A model generated the notes under the pieces. It worked only from the letters and a program-made list of their open reading frames with translations, did no database searches and was not told the DNA's origin. From assembly GCA_038229915.1 (NCBI GenBank), contig JBBRNY010000056.1:1-15408 (forward strand): 15,408 nucleotides of DNA. Reading direction: 5' to 3'. Positions 8,246 to 14,542 of the stretch are shown here, piece by piece (within the stretch, counting starts at the first letter, position 1; each line of letters begins with the position of its first letter). This DNA is from JAFDZW01 sp038229915 (GTDB lineage: Bacteria; Bacteroidota; Ignavibacteria; Palsa-1295). The translations under genes were made by a program, and so were the position numbers.

Positions 8246-9259
8246 TTATAATTGTTTCTCTACTGCTTCGCACACCTGCTTTAGCAAATCATCGAACGGA
8301 ATATTTTCATAGACTCTTGCGCCGGCGGCGTTAAAATGCCCGTTGCCGCCGAAAGTCTTTGCGACCTCTGCTGCTGATGACTCTTCGCCGCGTGAGCGGA
8401 AGCTGATCTTCCAACCGTTTGGTAATTGCAAGAAAAATATTGAAAACACCAACGACTTTACTTGTAGAGGGAATTGTACAAAACCATCAACTTCTTCGGG
8501 TGATGCTCCGGCGGTTTTCAGGTCGTCTTGGGTGATGAGTTGGGTTGCGAGTTTGTCATCAAAAAAGAATTTGATCGAGGCGAGCGATGCGCCGATGAGT
8601 TTTAGCCTTGAAGCTTTTGCCGAGTTGTAGGTTTCGTTGTAGCACTTTACGGGGTCGGCACCGAGATCGATGAGATCGGCGCAGGTGCGTAAAATATCCG
8701 AGTCGGTACGCGGAAATTTGAAACTACCCGTATCGGTCATGATGGCAACGTACATTGCTTGCGCGGCTTTCGGCGAGATCTTGCCACCGAATTTCGGCAT
8801 CATATCTTGTATCAAGCGATAGACCATTTCGCCCGTCGAAGTGGCTTCGGTATCGATGAAGCTGATCTTCGCAAATTGTTTTGGCTCGAGGTGATGATCG
8901 ACCAGCACTGGCATTTTGTGATCCTGTAGTAGCGTACCAAGCGATTTCGTACGATCAGGGTCATTCGTGTCGAGCAACATAAATACATCGGCACTTGAAA
9001 TAGCACCGCTATCACGCGAAGCATCAAATTGCTTAACGATGGGGCGCTCTTCATCGAGGAAATAAAAATTCTCGGGGACGGGCGAAAAATTATAGATCGC
9101 CACTGTTTTGCCGATGCTCATCAGCCACTCCGCCAAGCCAAGCTCCGAGCCGAGCGCATCTCCATCAGGATTGATATGCGTCGTGAGCACGAACGAATTA
9201 TTGCTGGCAATAAGATCGCTAAAGTCAGCGGCGTTGTATTGAAATATTTTTGGAATCAT
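8246..9259 (-). CDS. nrnA: DHH/DHHA1 phosphoesterase, NrnA-type nanoRNase / pAp phosphatase
   Basis: Members degrade short oligoribonucleotides and dephosphorylate 3'-phosphoadenosine 5'-phosphate using Mn2+. The 337-aa protein has the DHH motifs in order: THINPDGDALGS (27-38; H28, D32, D34), LLDTNDPDR (95-103; D97), VDHH (120-123) and MTDTGSFKF (174-182; D176). The C-terminal DHHA1 glycine motif reads GGNGHFNAAGA (304-314), where GGGGH is more usual. I chose the ATG at 9259; an in-frame TTG 12 nt upstream (9271) adds only four residues and is less likely. No Shine-Dalgarno sequence. It lies downstream of korB on the same strand but is separated by a strong terminator, so it probably has its own promoter, which I could not identify. 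RNA turnover or sulfur-metabolite recycling is the expected role. Confidence 0.93.
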   Translation of the reverse strand: MIPKIFQYNAADFSDLIASNNSFVLTTHINPDGDALGSELGLAEWLMSIGKTVAIYNFSPVPENFYFLDEERPIVKQFDASRDSGAISSADVFMLLDTNDPDRTKSLGTLLQDHKMPVLVDHHLEPKQFAKISFIDTEATSTGEMVYRLIQDMMPKFGGKISPKAAQAMYVAIMTDTGSFKFPRTDSDILRTCADLIDLGADPVKCYNETYNSAKASRLKLIGASLASIKFFFDDKLATQLITQDDLKTAGASPEEVDGFVQFPLQVKSLVFSIFFLQLPNGWKISFRSRGEESSAAEVAKTFGGNGHFNAAGARVYENIPFDDLLKQVCEAVEKQL

Positions 9260-9298
9260 AGGGGAGCACAACAGAGGATTTCCTATTCTCGCTCCATA

Positions 9299-9346
9299 AT
9301 TGTCTGAACCTTGATTTTAAGAGATTTTAAGGATTTATGGGATTTG
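9299..9346 (+). repeat. Degenerate TGTCTGAA...GGATTTATGGGATT repeat (copy 1)
   Basis: After TGTCTGAACC (9301-9310) come near-repeats of GATTTTAAG ending in GGATTTATGGGATT (9331-9344). The last 14 bases recur exactly, inverted, at 13534-13547, and that copy also carries the anchor (TATCTGAGTC on the minus strand). A partial copy lies at 13372-13392. This matches a short, degenerate family I recall from intergenic DNA of many bacteria. Nearby, GCAC-TTCG-GTGC (9367-9378) is a small UUCG hairpin. Confidence 0.55.
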
Positions 9347-9402
9347 ATATAGTCTATAAAAGAATAGCACTTCGGTGCAATACATATTCGAACTGTCACG
9401 AC

Positions 9403-9432
9403 AAAAAAAAGGGCGGACAACACTGTCCGCCC
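9403..9432 (-). terminator. Rho-independent terminator for korB
   Basis: On the minus strand, GGGCGGACA, a 4-nt loop and TGTCCGCCC form a perfect 9-bp GC-rich stem (9411-9432) followed by eight T (A8 at 9403-9410 on the plus strand). It lies 57 nt beyond the korB stop and before nrnA, so it should end the korB transcript. Confidence 0.88.
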
Positions 9433-9445
9433 ATAAAACATATTT

Positions 9446-9495
9446 CTAAAGCCTAACGACTAAAGACTAAAGACTAATAACCTAACGACTAATTG
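9446..9495. repeat. 7-bp tandem array CTAAnGA running into the korB stop codon
   Basis: Units in order: CTAAAGC, CTAACGA, CTAAAGA, CTAAAGA, CTAATAAC (8 nt), CTAACGA, CTAATTG. Their CTAA cores start at 9446, 9453, 9460, 9467, 9474, 9482 and 9489. On the minus strand the core is TTAG, and the last unit supplies the korB TAG stop. The array lies between the korB stop and its terminator. It could be a slipped-strand repeat or a member of a dispersed intergenic family. Confidence 0.75.
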
Positions 9496-10610
9496 ATGCT
9501 CCAGGTATTGCCTGAGTTCAACAGCTTCTTGAGATCGCCTAAGCCTTTTGATTTGGCGGTGGTGATCTGCTCGGTCATTTGTTCTTCGTAGGTTGGACGC
9601 TCGTGGGCATAGATAATACCCAATGGGCAAGGGAAGCCTTCCATTTCGCTCATCCGTGCGAGGATGGTGGCGAGGATAGAGTCTTGCTCATTGTGGAGCA
9701 AGAGTTTATCTGCGCTCACATCGGCGACGTTCACGACTTTCGGCGTGAAGCCATCGAGCATAATTGCTTTTTCTTTGTTCTTTCCGAAAATAAGCGGCTC
9801 GCCTTGTTTTAAGAAAACGATGTTGTCATCTTTCACATCTTTTTCGGTCAAGTTCAAGAATGCGCCATCATTGAAGATGTTGCAGTTCTGATAAATTTCC
9901 ATAAACGAAGTGCCTTTGTGATGAGCGGCACGTTTGATGACTTCTTGCAAATGTTTTGTGTCGCGGTCGATGGTGCGGGCAACAAATGTTGCTTCGCTAC
10001 CAAGTGCGAACAACGCTGGGTTGATCGGGTAGTCGATCGAGCCATACGGGGTTGACTTTGTCTTTTTGCCCTGCTCAGATGTCGGCGAGTATTGCCCCTT
10101 CGTCAAGCCGTAGATACGGTTGTTGAAGAGCATAATGTTCACGTCAAAATTGCGGCGAAGAATATGGAGCGTGTGGTTGCCGCCGATCGAAAGACCGTCG
10201 CCATCGCCCGTTGCGAGCCAGACCGAAAGATCGGGATTCGCGGCTTTGACACCAGATGCGATCGCTGCGCCACGACCGTGAATAGTATGGAAACCATACG
10301 TATTCATATAATATGGGAAGCGCGATGAACAGCCGATACCGGCGACGAACACCATTTGATGCGGAAGCACACCAAGTTCAGGCAGCGTGCGCTGTACCTG
10401 GGCGAGGATCGAATAATCGCCGCAACCCGGGCACCAACGAACGTCCTGATCGGATGCAAAATCTTTTGCCGTCAATGCAATAACGGGCATATCGATGTTC
10501 AGATCGGGCGCCGGAGCAGTCTTTGCATGCATCGGTGGCGGAGCAACGCTCGCCTTACCAGGAAACGCCTTGAACGGTGGTGGTGTCGGTACTTTCGGTG
10601 TATCTGCCAT
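9489..10610 (-). CDS. korB: 2-oxoacid:ferredoxin oxidoreductase, beta subunit (KorB-like)
   Basis: The beta subunit carries the thiamine-pyrophosphate centre that decarboxylates 2-oxoglutarate (or another 2-oxoacid) to acyl-CoA with reduction of ferredoxin. Visible motifs: WCPGCGDYSI (59-68; C60, C63), GIGCSSRFPYYM (91-102; C94), HTIHGRGAAIASGVK (108-122) and the TPP/Mg motif GDGDGLSIGGNH (135-146) with N163/N164 in LFNNRIYGLTKGQY. I chose the ATG at 10610 (373 aa); a non-ATG extension to 10652 is possible but unsupported. Residues 1-45 are rich in proline, alanine and lysine before the conserved domain begins. No alpha-subunit gene adjoins it here. Substrate preference (2-oxoglutarate rather than pyruvate) is inferred from the KorB-like sequence and is not proved. 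It ends with a strong terminator. Confidence 0.93.
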   Translation of the reverse strand: MADTPKVPTPPPFKAFPGKASVAPPPMHAKTAPAPDLNIDMPVIALTAKDFASDQDVRWCPGCGDYSILAQVQRTLPELGVLPHQMVFVAGIGCSSRFPYYMNTYGFHTIHGRGAAIASGVKAANPDLSVWLATGDGDGLSIGGNHTLHILRRNFDVNIMLFNNRIYGLTKGQYSPTSEQGKKTKSTPYGSIDYPINPALFALGSEATFVARTIDRDTKHLQEVIKRAAHHKGTSFMEIYQNCNIFNDGAFLNLTEKDVKDDNIVFLKQGEPLIFGKNKEKAIMLDGFTPKVVNVADVSADKLLLHNEQDSILATILARMSEMEGFPCPLGIIYAHERPTYEEQMTEQITTAKSKGLGDLKKLLNSGNTWSIN

Positions 10611-10759
10611 AAAATTTGTGCGTAGTCTATTAAGCGAGGATATAACAAACACAAAGAATGCTTCGTTTCGGGGGGAGAAAATAGGTCGTGGCGAAGTTTG
10701 GAATATGCGCTATTGAAAACACAGAATTTGGGTATTAACCAAGCCGCCTAAGCAGCTAC

Positions 10760-11170
10760 TTATTTTGAAGGGTCTTGGTATGGACCAATGCTACCAAGTT
10801 TCCAAACATCATCTTCCTTATAGACTGAGTAATAGATGGAGTCATACGTCCTGGTCGAGCTATCGGTTTTGAAGGTCTCTAAAACATAGACTCTTGCAAC
10901 ATTAGGTGCGTAAGATTCTAATACAACCTTTTTTATTTTAAGGTCTATATGTCTGCCTTTAGCATGTGCGAACCACCTACTCATTGTTGTATCACCATTT
11001 TCTATAATGGCCTTCTTCATCGACAACGACATAACATTCATCACTCCGGCAGAGTCGCGCTGATCGATCGCCTTAAAAAAGCCTAATACAGGGTCGGAAG
11101 GCTCATTAGACTTTTTCGCGCAACCAACACAAAGGGAAACAATGCTTAGTAAAACAATGAGTTGTTTCAT
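10760..11170 (-). CDS. Small putative lipoprotein with an NTF2/DUF4878-like C-terminal part
   Basis: A 136-aa protein. Residues 1-17 (MKQLIVLLSIVSLCVGC) form a lipoprotein signal with the likely modified cysteine at C17, followed by a polar linker. Residues 26-130 begin with PVLGFFKAIDQRDSAGV and end with VYKEDDVWKLGSIG. This matches the pattern of small NTF2-like/DUF4878 lipoproteins: an N-terminal helix, then curved strands ending in a W-x-[LV] strand. The assignment is by pattern only, and function is unknown. I chose the ATG at 11170 rather than a 14-residue extension because it places the signal peptide at the N-terminus. It is divergent from the ABC exporter and lies 149 nt upstream of korB on the same strand. 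A weak -7 box (TATCTTCG on the minus strand, 11200-11207) may drive it. Confidence 0.82.
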   Translation of the reverse strand: MKQLIVLLSIVSLCVGCAKKSNEPSDPVLGFFKAIDQRDSAGVMNVMSLSMKKAIIENGDTTMSRWFAHAKGRHIDLKIKKVVLESYAPNVARVYVLETFKTDSSTRTYDSIYYSVYKEDDVWKLGSIGPYQDPSK

Positions 11171-11484
11171 CGGTGGGGTTTTGATCGTTAAGTATGGTAC
11201 GAAGATACGCAATTTAAATACCCCGATTTGAATGATAGGCGTGAGGCGGTTGCATCCCCTTACTCCAACTTTTCGAATGAGATACTATTGAAGAGTACGT
11301 TCCACTGTTTGGATGTTGTTGTGCCGCCGCTGAGAAAGATGCTCACGAGATATTTTGGCGTGAGATCGGTTATCCCTTATCGGCATTTCTTACTTATTCG
11401 CCTTTTACATTTTCTTTACCTAAATAAAATTCATAGTATATTGTAGCCAAATTCATAGGCACCTGTTATTTGTTTTTGTATTTT
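11171..11484. other. Divergent intergenic region with an imperfect direct repeat
   Basis: 314 bp between the lipoprotein and ABC exporter genes, with no convincing gene. GGCGTGAG recurs at 11238-11245 and 11357-11364; each copy is followed by GGTT and then ATCCC(C)TTA, so the blocks 11238-11263 and 11357-11379 are imperfect direct repeats 119 bp apart. They could be regulator sites or remnants of duplicated sequence. A 72-codon ORF here (11228-11446) has no recognisable content. Confidence 0.45.
11415..11442 (+). promoter_or_regulatory. Possible promoter of the ABC exporter operon
   Basis: TTTACC (11415-11420), a 16-nt spacer and TATATT (11437-11442) resemble a sigma-70 -35/-10 pair; TATATTGT also approaches the Bacteroidota -7 box. 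It lies about 43 nt before the ATG at 11485. AT-rich context makes chance matches likely. Confidence 0.3.
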
Positions 11485-12444
11485 ATGAAAGAGATTACTC
11501 CAATTGTTGTTCGGGGTTTGCGGAAGTCATTCAAGAATGTTGTCGTGCTTGATGGTATCGACCTCACGGTTGAACGAGGGACGATCCTCGCGTTGCTTGG
11601 TCCTAATGGGGCAGGAAAAACGACGACGATCAGAATACTCAGTACGCTCATCGGTTTCGATTCGGGCGAAGCATTTATTAATGGCATTGATGTTCGTCGC
11701 AATGCAAAAGATGTTCGCAAGGTCATCGGCTTGACGGGGCAATATGCGGCAGTGGATGAATACCTGAGCGGTCGCGAAAATTTGGTAATGATGGGGAAGC
11801 TCTATCATCTCAGTACCAGCGACAGCAAGCGCCGCGCCACACAACTGCTCGAAGAATTTGACCTGACAGAAGCGGCGGATCGCAATGCGAAAACCTATTC
11901 GGGCGGTATGCGCCGCAGGCTCGATCTGGCGCTGAGCTTAGTCGCGACGCCGCCGATCTTATTTCTCGATGAACCAACAACAGGGCTTGACCCACGCAGC
12001 CGACTCGCGATCTGGGAGCGCGTCGAGCAACTTGCTCGTGACGGAACAACGATTTTATTAACGACACAATATCTCGAAGAAGCCGATAAACTTGCCGATC
12101 GGGTTGTAGTGATCGATCACGGAAAAGTGATAGCCGAAGGTACGCCGAACGAATTAAAAAGTAATGTCGGCAATGAGCGTCTGGAGTTGGTGCTTGCAAG
12201 TGATGATGATGTTGCCAAGGCGATCACTACGTTCAACAACGAACAGCTTCGTAAAGAAGAGCATCGCACGGTTTCGCTTGCTGTTGACGGAAGTGTCCGG
12301 CACGTTAAGCATATTCTCGATACGCTCGAAAACGAAAAGATCAGCGTCGTCACATTTTCATTGCATAAGCCAACGCTCGACGATGTGTTCTTACAACTAA
12401 CAGGTCACCAAGCAAGCGAAGAAAAAACAGAGGAAAGTAAATAA
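11485..12444 (+). CDS. ABC exporter ATP-binding protein, DrrA type
   Basis: A 319-aa nucleotide-binding subunit of an ABC-2 exporter. Motifs: Walker A GPNGAGKTTT (39-48), Q-loop in IGLTGQYAAVDEYL (81-94, Q86), signature YSGGM (138-142), Walker B ILFLDEPTTGLD (158-169), and TTQYLEEAD (193-201), where Q195 replaces the usual switch histidine. The TGQYAAVDE and TTQYLEEAD stretches are hallmarks of the daunorubicin-resistance (DrrA) subfamily. The C-terminal extension (about 225-319) includes KPTLDDVFLQLTG, also typical. I chose the ATG at 11485; an in-frame TTG at 11470 adds five residues and is unlikely. The stop overlaps the next start (TAATG), so it is coupled to the permease. The substrate is unknown; drug or lipid export is usual for the family. 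Confidence 0.95.
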   Translation: MKEITPIVVRGLRKSFKNVVVLDGIDLTVERGTILALLGPNGAGKTTTIRILSTLIGFDSGEAFINGIDVRRNAKDVRKVIGLTGQYAAVDEYLSGRENLVMMGKLYHLSTSDSKRRATQLLEEFDLTEAADRNAKTYSGGMRRRLDLALSLVATPPILFLDEPTTGLDPRSRLAIWERVEQLARDGTTILLTTQYLEEADKLADRVVVIDHGKVIAEGTPNELKSNVGNERLELVLASDDDVAKAITTFNNEQLRKEEHRTVSLAVDGSVRHVKHILDTLENEKISVVTFSLHKPTLDDVFLQLTGHQASEEKTEESK

Positions 12445-13259
12445 TGGAAGAGTCATCAATATTTATCCCAAAGCCGATGAATCGGTCGGCGTTGTTTTGG
12501 GTTGTGCGCGATACTTCGGTGCTGATCGGTAGAAGTTTGAAACATATTTTTAAGAATATGGATCAGCTGTTTGCGTTGGTCATACAGCCGATCATGTTTA
12601 TGCTGTTGTTTCGATATGTGTTCGGCGGTGCGATCGATACCGGCTCGACGACGTATGTCAATTATCTTGTCGCAGGAATTTTGATCCAAATGGCTGCATT
12701 CGGCGCGATGACCACATCGATCAATGTCGCCGCCGACTTGCAACGCGGTATCGTTGACCGACTGAAATCATTGCCGATCATCAGCTCCGCAGTCTTAACG
12801 GGGCACGTCGTTGCCGATCTTGTTCGTAATGTGCTGTCATCAATTATTCTGATCGGCGTGAGTTTGCTTGTTGGTTTTTCGCCGAGTGGTTCGCTTGTCG
12901 ATTGGCTCGAATTAATTGGGATACTATTGATTTTTACGTTGTCATTCTCGTGGCTATCGGCGATCATGGGTCTTGCGGCGAAATCGGTTGAGGCAGTACA
13001 ATGGCTTGGGTTTGTGTTCGTGTTTCCGTTGACGTTCGCCAGCTCGGCATTTGTCCCGACCAAAGGGATGCCTACGGCATTGAGGGTCTTCGCCGAAAAT
13101 CAGCCGGTGACTCATGTCATTGAGGCTATGCGTTCGTTGATGGTTGGCACTCCGATGGGCGACCACGCGCTACTTTCGGTGATTTGGTGTGGATCGATCA
13201 CGGTGGTCTGCATCCCGATCGCGTCGTATCTGTTTAGGAAAAATGTCGGCAAGGTATAG
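12444..13259 (+). CDS. ABC-2 type exporter permease, DrrB type
   Basis: A 271-aa membrane subunit partnering the preceding ATPase. It has six hydrophobic spans (about 41-60, 73-95, 118-144, 155-176, 184-204 and 241-263). Family motifs include RGIVDRLKSLPI (101-112, the cytoplasmic coupling-helix region after span 2), FVPTKGMP (203-210) and NQPVTHVIEAMR (219-230), all characteristic of DrrB-like permeases. The ATG shares one base with the upstream stop codon. A purine-rich AGAGGAAAG just upstream, inside the ATPase gene, could serve as a Shine-Dalgarno sequence, unusual in this window. The stop at 13257-13259 is followed at once by a paired palindrome. No regulator gene of the TetR or PadR type lies beside the operon. 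Confidence 0.94.
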   Translation: MEESSIFIPKPMNRSALFWVVRDTSVLIGRSLKHIFKNMDQLFALVIQPIMFMLLFRYVFGGAIDTGSTTYVNYLVAGILIQMAAFGAMTTSINVAADLQRGIVDRLKSLPIISSAVLTGHVVADLVRNVLSSIILIGVSLLVGFSPSGSLVDWLELIGILLIFTLSFSWLSAIMGLAAKSVEAVQWLGFVFVFPLTFASSAFVPTKGMPTALRVFAENQPVTHVIEAMRSLMVGTPMGDHALLSVIWCGSITVVCIPIASYLFRKNVGKV

Positions 13260-13263
13260 AATT

Positions 13264-13346
13264 CAGTAGCTCCGACTTTAGTCGGAGTAATTTTGAGCGG
13301 AGAAATTTATGGTGAGGAATTGAGCCGACTGAAGTCGGCTCTACTG
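13264..13346. repeat. Paired palindromes after the ABC operon (copies B and C, BIME-like)
   Basis: Copy B: CTCCGAC (13270-13276), TTTA, GTCGGAG (13281-13287). Copy C: GAGCCGACT (13322-13330), GA, AGTCGGCTC (13333-13341). The unit is bounded by CAGTAG at 13264-13269 and CTACTG at 13341-13346, which are inverted repeats of one another. The core (CCGACT/AGTCGG) and the flanks match copy A at 8215-8242. The arrangement recalls enterobacterial BIMEs. It lies 4 nt after the permease stop and may also act as a transcript-stabilising hairpin or terminator. Confidence 0.75.
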
Positions 13347-13371
13347 CTGATGGGTGAAATTTCTGTGCCAA

Positions 13372-13400
13372 GGTTTATGGGATTTCTGAGGATTAGGGTT
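13372..13400 (+). repeat. Degenerate GGATTTATGGGATT repeat (partial copy 2)
   Basis: GGTTTATGGGATTTCTGAG, then GATTAGGGTT. It matches the 3' core of the element at 9331-9344 with one substitution and lacks the TCTGA anchor on its 5' side. Confidence 0.4.
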
Positions 13401-13524
13401 AGTTATAAACGCAACGAAGCGGAAATCTTCATCACGCTTAAGCCGATATTGCCTCGGCGTCTCGATCATAATACTTCTCTACTATGAGAGCAGCTTTAGC
13501 GCAATTGGTCAATTGTTAATCCGG

Positions 13525-13566
13525 AAATCCTATAATCCCATAAATCCTGACTCAGATAGTTTTCAA
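13525..13566 (-). repeat. Degenerate GGATTTATGGGATT repeat (copy 3, inverted)
   Basis: On the minus strand this reads TATCTGAGTCAGGATTTATG and continues GGATTATAGGATTT. The 14-mer at 13534-13547 is the exact reverse complement of 9331-9344, and the preceding TATCTGAGTC parallels TGTCTGAACC of copy 1. It therefore supports a real repeat family rather than chance. Confidence 0.55.
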
Positions 13567-13971
13567 CGAACAGTGTTAAACGATGCAGTAGATAAATGCT
13601 TTGCTTCGTCGATGTCTCACCCCGAAGTCTTTCGAGTTCGGGGATGAGCATCTTGATGGATGATGGATCTGATAGTTTCTCCCGTGACAGGAGTTTTTCG
13701 TTGTTTCTTCAATGTGGTATAGACAGTGTTCCAGTCAGTCTATATCACGAATCACTTACTCTCAACAATCTTTGTGATCCGTTTTCGCGCTCGGTTTTTA
13801 CGATATTCAACCCCGAGCGCGACAACGTTTCTGTGAACGCTCATCTTTGAGGGAGTATGAGGACCCCGATGAGCTTCTTTGTAACCTTTACTGTATCTTC
13901 CATATGCTTTAGATGCACTGTTGATATGACAATGATAATCCCGATCTTTTCAGATCGCCCGTGGATGTATC

Positions 13972-14019
13972 TATTACAATTCTAATATATTACAATCTGC
14001 ATTTATTACAATTCTAAAA
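13972..14019. repeat. Three 16-bp tandem repeats (core TATTACAAT) overlapping a stop codon
   Basis: TATTACAATTCTAATA (13972-13987), TATTACAATCTGCATT (13988-14003), TATTACAATTCTAAAA (14004-14019). The period is exactly 16 bp, with a 9-bp invariant core; units 1 and 3 share their first 14 bases. The third unit includes the last codons and the TAA stop (14006-14008) of the minus-strand LuxR-like gene. Its role is unknown. Confidence 0.75.
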
Positions 14020-14341
14020 GTGTGCGCCGAAGATTTTGCTTTTGTGTAAGCCCCATTTTTCGGCGAATGGCAACACGATGATTTTCGACCGTGTCTTCGG
14101 TGATGCCAAGTTTGGCAGCGATCTCCGCACTAACGAGCGAGCTAATGATAAGGCTACAAATTCTCAGCTCGGTCTCGGTCAGTTCAGGGAAGTGGTTTGC
14201 AATATTCGCAAGATGTGCCGAAAACTGTCCGTTCGATTGAACGACAAGCTCTTGCCAAACCATCTGGCGACGAGCAGGCGTGTGGCGCAGCATACGCGGC
14301 GTAGGGATGATGATGTCGTGTTGTAAATGAAAGTTATGCAT
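14006..14341 (-). CDS. Small stand-alone LuxR/GerE-type DNA-binding protein
   Basis: A 111-aa protein. Residues 54-111 form a LuxR-type helix-turn-helix: LTETELRICSLIISS (helices 1-2), AEIAAKLGITEDTVENHR (scaffold and recognition helices) and RRKMGL. Residues 24-53 (RRQMVWQELVVQSNGQFSAH to HFPE) resemble the linker that precedes this HTH in large TPR- or sensor-linked regulators of the Bacteroidota group. There is no receiver, ligand-binding or TPR domain, so it looks like a detached output module. I chose the ATG at 14341: a perfect -7 box lies just upstream, and the longer 129-aa reading from 14395 would place the promoter inside the gene. It is divergent from a TPR gene, and three copies of a 9-mer lie between them. 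Autoregulation or control of the TPR gene is inference. Confidence 0.85.
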   Translation of the reverse strand: MHNFHLQHDIIIPTPRMLRHTPARRQMVWQELVVQSNGQFSAHLANIANHFPELTETELRICSLIISSLVSAEIAAKLGITEDTVENHRVAIRRKMGLTQKQNLRRTLLEL

Positions 14342-14369
14342 GAGAAAACATAGATAAATGATTACCATA

Positions 14370-14377
14370 CAAAAATA
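14370..14377 (-). promoter_or_regulatory. -7 box TATTTTTG of the LuxR-like gene
   Basis: On the minus strand TATTTTTG is an exact TAnnTTTG match, 28 nt before the ATG at 14341. A clear -33 element is not seen. It supports the shorter start for the LuxR-like protein. Confidence 0.5.
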
Positions 14378-14399
14378 AGGGAATAAAAACCCCACGCAT

Positions 14400-14493
14400 T
14401 ACTCTATTGGTACTCTATTCGGGAGAAATTTGTGAAATTGGGCTAAAAACGGCGATTTTTTCTTTATTTTTCTGAAAAAAATAAAATAGAGTA
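14400..14493. promoter_or_regulatory. Three perfect copies of a 9-mer AATAGAGTA (candidate operator)
   Basis: TACTCTATT at 14400-14408 and 14411-14419 (11 bp apart, about one helical turn, same orientation), and the inverse AATAGAGTA at 14485-14493, next to the palindrome GAGTACTC (14489-14496). The first two lie just upstream of the LuxR-like promoter and the third upstream of the TPR gene. An A/T-rich inverted repeat (14463-14485) sits between them. Binding by the LuxR-like protein is a guess; the repetition itself is plain. Confidence 0.6.
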
Positions 14494-14542
14494 CTCGCTC
14501 AAGCACTAAAAAAGCACGAAATCCATCATCGGCATTGCAAAA

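Larger units (their letters stand above)
13347..13971. other. Non-coding, hairpin-rich intergenic region
   Basis: About 625 bp without a convincing gene. Several non-overlapping inverted repeats can be drawn: GCCGA/TCGGC (13442-13458); CCCCGAA/TTCGGGG (13620-13643); an 11-bp stem with one G-T pair (13714-13748; GTGGTATAGAC/GTCTATATCAC); TCGCGCTCGG/CCGAGCGCGA (13785-13822); GCTCATC/GATGAGC (13839-13874); and CGATCT/AGATCG (13942-13957). A weak CTCC/GGAG-T5 terminator shape lies at 13679-13698. It may be a structured RNA, an array of decayed palindromic elements or eroded gene sequence. I did not recognise RNase P RNA, tmRNA, 6S RNA or SRP RNA. Confidence 0.45.

Noticed and set aside
11485..12444. 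Loss of the switch histidine (Q195) in the ABC ATPase as a defect
   Set aside because: A glutamine in TTQYLEEAD is normal for the DrrA subfamily.
13293..13487. 64-codon ORF after the ABC permease
   Set aside because: It translates through palindrome C and the GGATTTATGGGATT-type repeat, so it is a by-product of repeats.
13596..13850. 84-codon ORF in the hairpin-rich region
   Set aside because: Serine-rich, low-quality translation through three hairpins; no domain or start signal.
13972..14019. Tandem repeat as a CRISPR array
   Set aside because: Units are 16 bp and directly adjoining, without unique spacers, and no cas genes are present.
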